A stretch of 64,000 nucleotides of DNA from UASB124 sp041662445 (lineage in GTDB: Bacteria > Babelota > Babeliae > Babelales > RVW-14): positions 1 to 64,000 of the forward strand of contig JBAZSL010000005.1 in NCBI GenBank assembly GCA_041662445.1, given 5' to 3'. A program made the translations under genes and the position numbers. Positions within the stretch are counted from its first letter, which is position 1, and the number at the start of each line of letters is the position of its first letter. A model generated the notes under the pieces. That model worked only from the letters and a program-made list of their open reading frames with translations, was not told the origin of the DNA and did not search any database. Of the stretch, positions 61,401 through 64,000 are shown piece by piece.

Positions 61401-62539
61401 ATAACAGTATGATCAGTGCTGGACAAAAGATCGCCGAATGGGATCCATTTAAGGTCATTTTGACAGAAAAGAGCGGCACTGTTCAATTTGTTGATTTAGT
61501 CGAAAACGTCACCTATCAAGAGCAATTTGAAGAGGGTGTTGGACAATCGAAGAAGATTGTTCTTGAGCGTCGCGATGACAAACGCCAACCTTACATTGCC
61601 GTTGTTGGCAAAGACAATAGCGAAGAAGTTCGTTATTACCTTCCAACAGGCGCTATTATCACGGTCAGTGACAATCAAGAAGTTGCAGCTGCTGATGCAG
61701 TAGCCAAATTGCCTCGTGAAGAAAAAAGAACCAAAGATATTACCGGTGGCTTGCCACGTGTTGCTGAACTCTTTGAAGCGCGTATTCCAAAAGATACCGC
61801 TGTATTGAGCGAGGCTGATGGCATTCTCCGTTTTGGAGGACTCCATCGCGGACAACGTCGCATTACGGTTACTACCGATGACGGCGAAGTGTTTGAATAT
61901 ACAGTCTCACGCAGTCGACATCTCAACGTTGAAGACGGCGAACACGTTAAAGCTGGCGATACATTGACCTCTGGAACCCCTAATGCGCATGATATTTTGC
62001 GCATTCTTGGTTCGGACGAAGTGCAACGTTATCTTGTGCGCGAGATTCAAGAGATTTACACGCTACAAGGTGTCGATATCAATGATAAACATATCGAACT
62101 CATTGTGCGTCAAATGCTTCGTAAAGTTCGCATCGTTGAGCCAGGTGATACCAAATTTGTTGCAGGCGATCGTGTAGATAAATTTCATCTTCAAACGATT
62201 AACCGGCTTGTAGCAAAAGAGGGTAAAAAGCCAGCAACATCAAAGCCTATTTTGATGGGAATTACCAAGGCATCGTTGGGAACCGAAAGCTTTATCTCAG
62301 CAGCATCGTTCCAAGAAACCACAAGGGTGTTAACAGAAGCTTCGCTTGTCGGGCAAGTTGACTATCTTTACGGGTTGAAAGAAAACGTTGTTATTGGTAA
62401 ACTCATCCCTGCCGGAACGGGAATTTCTTCCTTCAAATCGAAATATATCGGTGAAGAGCTTTCGGAATTCGAACGCAAGGCTCGCGAAGAAGAACAACTC
62501 GAAATAGGTCTTGATAAAGTATCCTTGACACAGAAGTAA
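58409..62539 (+). CDS. rpoC: DNA-directed RNA polymerase subunit beta'
   Basis: About 1376 residues from GTG 58409, chosen because AAGGAG (58396-58401) is 7 nt before it; ATG 58421 is the alternative. N-terminal zinc site CNCGKYKRMKHRGVTCEKC, catalytic NADFDGDQMAVH with the three Asp, the second zinc site (CQAKRGICTQC) and the trigger-loop region IGEPGTQLTMRTFHVGG are present. tRNA-Val begins 8 bp after its stop. Confidence 0.96.
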   Translation: MNNRMLDRFREYLNTTQFNAMRISIASPEKIRSLSYGEVKKIETINYRTLKPERDGLFCARIFGPVKDWECNCGKYKRMKHRGVTCEKCGVEVIQARVRRERMGHINLVSPVCHIWFLKGIPSYLSLLLNMTVRDLERVIYFDSYIVLHQGSSPYPQKTILSGQDYEGYASANPEDIVFKAGMGAEAIRVLLSMMDLNFEVRKLEEEYTQTASVAIRHRIAKRYKVLSGMLLANIRPEWIVMEVLPVLPPDLRPLVPLEGGRFASSDLNDLYRRVLNRNIRLKRLIELEAPDVIIKNEKRMLQEAVDALIDNGRRGQPVRGSNKRPLKSLSEMLRGKQGRFRQNLLGKRVDYSGRSVIVVDPELKLHQCGLPKIMALELFKPYIYVELQKRELAPNLRVAKRMVEDMTPEVWEALEEVVKDRPVLLNRAPTLHRLSIQAFFPTLVEGKAIKIHPLVCAAFNADFDGDQMAVHVLLSKTARAEAIKLMLSTRNILTPANGRPLAIPSQDTVLGLYYMTKGRKNVQGEGLFFGNVAEVICAYQHGQVNIQAPIKVRLKPGNVVTTTVGRILLYEALPENANFEWVNKAVKKKDLATLVARVYKAFGADATVEALDKIKKLGFSYATLGGISLSMDNLVIPQTKTNIIKKSQEEVSRTEKLYLDGAITNGERYNKIIQIWARATEDVANEMIGVLEEEDRKASANAEKKAIPFNPVFMMLDSGARGSRQQIRQLAGMRGLMAKPSGDIMETPVIANFKEGLNVFEYFVSTHGARKGLADTALKTADSGYLTRRLVDVAQDVVVSMNDCQTLGYVVINDLKEYGEIIQPLCDRVYGRVIAEDVKDPVTGVLIAQRGNLVDDALVEKIRDSAVSAVSVRSVLTCQAKRGICTQCYGMDLSALSLVCAGTAVGVIAAQSIGEPGTQLTMRTFHVGGTATGLVEATSFKTRTSGKLQFKGVHAVKNRNNQWVVMNRKSQLVIVAEDGREVEECALEYGAVILADDNSMISAGQKIAEWDPFKVILTEKSGTVQFVDLVENVTYQEQFEEGVGQSKKIVLERRDDKRQPYIAVVGKDNSEEVRYYLPTGAIITVSDNQEVAAADAVAKLPREEKRTKDITGGLPRVAELFEARIPKDTAVLSEADGILRFGGLHRGQRRITVTTDDGEVFEYTVSRSRHLNVEDGEHVKAGDTLTSGTPNAHDILRILGSDEVQRYLVREIQEIYTLQGVDINDKHIELIVRQMLRKVRIVEPGDTKFVAGDRVDKFHLQTINRLVAKEGKKPATSKPILMGITKASLGTESFISAASFQETTRVLTEASLVGQVDYLYGLKENVVIGKLIPAGTGISSFKSKYIGEELSEFERKAREEEQLEIGLDKVSLTQK

Positions 62540-62546
62540 GCAACAG

Positions 62547-62622
62547 AGGCGCGTAGCTCAGTTGGTAGAGCATTGCTTTGACGTAGCAAGGGTCAGCGGT
62601 TCGAGTCCGCTCGCGCCTACCA
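62547..62622 (+). tRNA. tRNA-Val (anticodon GAC)
   Basis: Acceptor AGGCGCG pairs with CGCGCCT (62612-62618). The anticodon stem TTGCT/AGCAA encloses TTGACGT, giving GAC. CCA is encoded. It lies between rpoC and rpsO. Confidence 0.95.
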
Positions 62623-62670
62623 GAAGATTAAGTTATAAGTAACCTTAGCAATTATGAGGTCCACAAAAAA

Positions 62671-62943
62671 ATGATAACCAAAGAAGTAAAAGAACAGCTC
62701 ATCAAAGGATTTGCACAATCACCACGTGATGTTGGATCGGTTGAAGTACAAATAGCTCTTCTTTCCGAACGAATTCGTCAAATTTCAGAACACTTGAAAA
62801 AATCGCCAAAAGATGTTCATTCTCAAAGAGGTCTTTTGCAACTCGTCGGTAAGCGCCGACGTTTTGCGGCATATCTTGAGAAAAACGATAAAGAAAGCTT
62901 TGAGAAAGTCCAAAAGACCCTCAAAGAACATAGGTATATATAA
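62671..62943 (+). CDS. rpsO: 30S ribosomal protein S15
   Basis: The protein has 90 residues with the typical SPRDVGSVEVQIALLSERI, HSQRGLLQLVGKRRRFAAYL. It binds the central domain of 16S rRNA. It is followed directly by pnp (2 bp apart), the classic rpsO-pnp pair. Confidence 0.96.
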   Translation: MITKEVKEQLIKGFAQSPRDVGSVEVQIALLSERIRQISEHLKKSPKDVHSQRGLLQLVGKRRRFAAYLEKNDKESFEKVQKTLKEHRYI

Positions 62944-62945
62944 AA

Positions 62946-64000
62946 ATGCATAAAGTATTTAGTCTCCCAGAACAGGGTCTCAGTATTGAAATAGGCAAGT
63001 ATGCCAGACTAGCCGATGGTGCTGTGTGGGTTAAAGCAGGTAACAGCATTGTTCTTGCTACCGCGGTCGCATCGAAGCAGGCTCGTGAATTTCCTGGATT
63101 TTTCCCGCTCACGGTTGAATATCGCGAGCGCACCTCTGCTGCAGGCAAAATTCCAGGCGGTTACATTAAACGAGAGGGTAAACTTTCTGATTTAGAAGTT
63201 CTCACCTCCAGGCTCATCGATCGCCCTATTCGCCCTCTTTTTCCTTCGAATTATTTTAGCGAAGTTCAAATTCTTGCAACGGTTTACTCTTCGGATGGCA
63301 AATTTCCAACGAGTATTCTAGGCATTCTCGGCTCATCTCTGGCGTTAACGCTGTCCCCTATCCCGTTTTTGGGGCCAGTTGGCGCCGTTCAAGCCGGCCA
63401 TATCAATGGCAAGTGGGTTTTCAATCCAACCTTTGAAGAACTCAGTCAATCTGACGCTCAAATAACCATTGCTGGGACTAAGGCTGGTATATGCATGGTT
63501 GAAGGCCATTGCAATAACGCCTCAGAAAAGGAACTTGCTGATCTTTTCTCCTCCGCACATGAAATTATCAAAAAACAAGTAGATTGGCAGATCGAGATTC
63601 AGAACGAGCTCAAGATCAAAAAAATAGAAATTGTTGATGAAATCGACTGGACTTCGTGGAAGAAACGCGTTACAGAAGCACTTCCAGCAGATTTTCTTGA
63701 ACAAATTTTTGCTGCAACCAAGGTTGAGCGCAGTGAAGGCGTCGATGCCATTAGACGTTCAATCATTGAAAAGTTCTCTGATACAATCAAGGCTGAAGAA
63801 ATTAACGAATCAGTAATAAGTTATATCTTTGATTCTATTGTCAAAGAACAGCTTCCTGATTACATCATTAAAAAACAGACTCGTGTTGACGGTCGACGCT
63901 TTGATGAAATACGCAAAATTTTCGCCGAAGTTTCCCCGTTGCCTTGCGTCCATGGATCTGCGGTATTTCAACGCGGTGAAACACAGGCTATGGCAAGCTT
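62946..64000 (+). CDS. pnp: Polyribonucleotide nucleotidyltransferase (PNPase), 5' part
   Basis: The gene starts at ATG 62946 and runs off the window, so about 351 residues are seen. The first RNase PH domain is visible (VWVKAGNSIVLATAVASKQ, FFPLTVEYRERTSAAGKIPG, LIDRPIRPLFP), then the helical domain and the start of the second RNase PH domain (RVDGRRFDEIRKI, HGSAVFQRGETQAM). PNPase degrades RNA from the 3' end with phosphate. Confidence 0.95.
   Translation, partial: MHKVFSLPEQGLSIEIGKYARLADGAVWVKAGNSIVLATAVASKQAREFPGFFPLTVEYRERTSAAGKIPGGYIKREGKLSDLEVLTSRLIDRPIRPLFPSNYFSEVQILATVYSSDGKFPTSILGILGSSLALTLSPIPFLGPVGAVQAGHINGKWVFNPTFEELSQSDAQITIAGTKAGICMVEGHCNNASEKELADLFSSAHEIIKKQVDWQIEIQNELKIKKIEIVDEIDWTSWKKRVTEALPADFLEQIFAATKVERSEGVDAIRRSIIEKFSDTIKAEEINESVISYIFDSIVKEQLPDYIIKKQTRVDGRRFDEIRKIFAEVSPLPCVHGSAVFQRGETQAMAS

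Noticed and set aside
1..64000. CRISPR arrays, rRNA genes, prophage or conjugation modules
   Set aside because: While reading I saw no regularly spaced repeats, no rRNA core sequences and no phage or type IV secretion genes.

Overview
The window looks like chromosome from a Gram-negative, host-dependent bacterium with a reduced genome. My best placement is the phylum Dependentiae (TM6) or a relative; this is an inference from gene content, not a phylogenetic result. An outer membrane is indicated by an Omp85 protein, CMP-KDO synthetase, an MsbA-like exporter and a GlcNAc-1-P transferase. Peptidoglycan is indicated by MurA and DapF. Host association is suggested by six ankyrin or ankyrin-like proteins, most with signal peptides, by many exported proteins of unknown function, and by amino-acid importers (BrnQ, PutP type). 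TGA is used as a stop (for example at the end of rplK), so the code is the standard one.

Layout. 1-835: a complete IS5-family element with a -1 frameshifted transposase. 836-12632: MsbA-like exporter, GlcNAc-1-P transferase, BrnQ with an attenuator-like leader, a run of exported ankyrin proteins, an exported ATP-grasp protein and a long Omp85 protein. 12741-21477: tRNA-Glu, two divergent exported proteins, acylphosphatase, a glycosyltransferase, the F-ATPase membrane cluster (AtpI/AtpR-like, a, and a four-hairpin c subunit) and two small exported proteins. 21483-30623: PEP synthase, a glycosyltransferase, tmRNA, RsmA, a cystathionine/cysteine synthase, DapF, class I aldolase and a LOG protein. 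30735-46704: an accessory zone with families of exported unknown proteins, an SDR, a DUF234 ATPase, decayed gene fragments, a PutP-like symporter, a frameshifted ankyrin protein, RadA, thymidine kinase and KdsB. 46806-50213: MurA, an orphan AtpG, a YacP-type NYN protein and TsaE. 50298-64000: tRNAs Tyr, Gly, Thr, Thr, then rpmG, tRNA-Trp, secE-nusG-rplKAJL-rpoBC, tRNA-Val, rpsO and the start of pnp.

Most notable points. The ATP synthase c subunit is four c hairpins fused in one chain, each with its ion-binding Glu. RNA polymerase beta carries a roughly 65-residue cysteine-rich, zinc-ribbon-like insertion near its N-terminus. MurA has Asp instead of the catalytic Cys, the natural fosfomycin-resistance form. 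A related repeat of about 60 bp sits immediately after the 3' ends of both tRNA-Glu and tmRNA. brnQ has a terminator hairpin in its leader. Several gene remnants lie in intergenic DNA: a CPxCR-containing tail after a TGA stop, a DUF4143-like tail, and a small ORF broken at codon 4.
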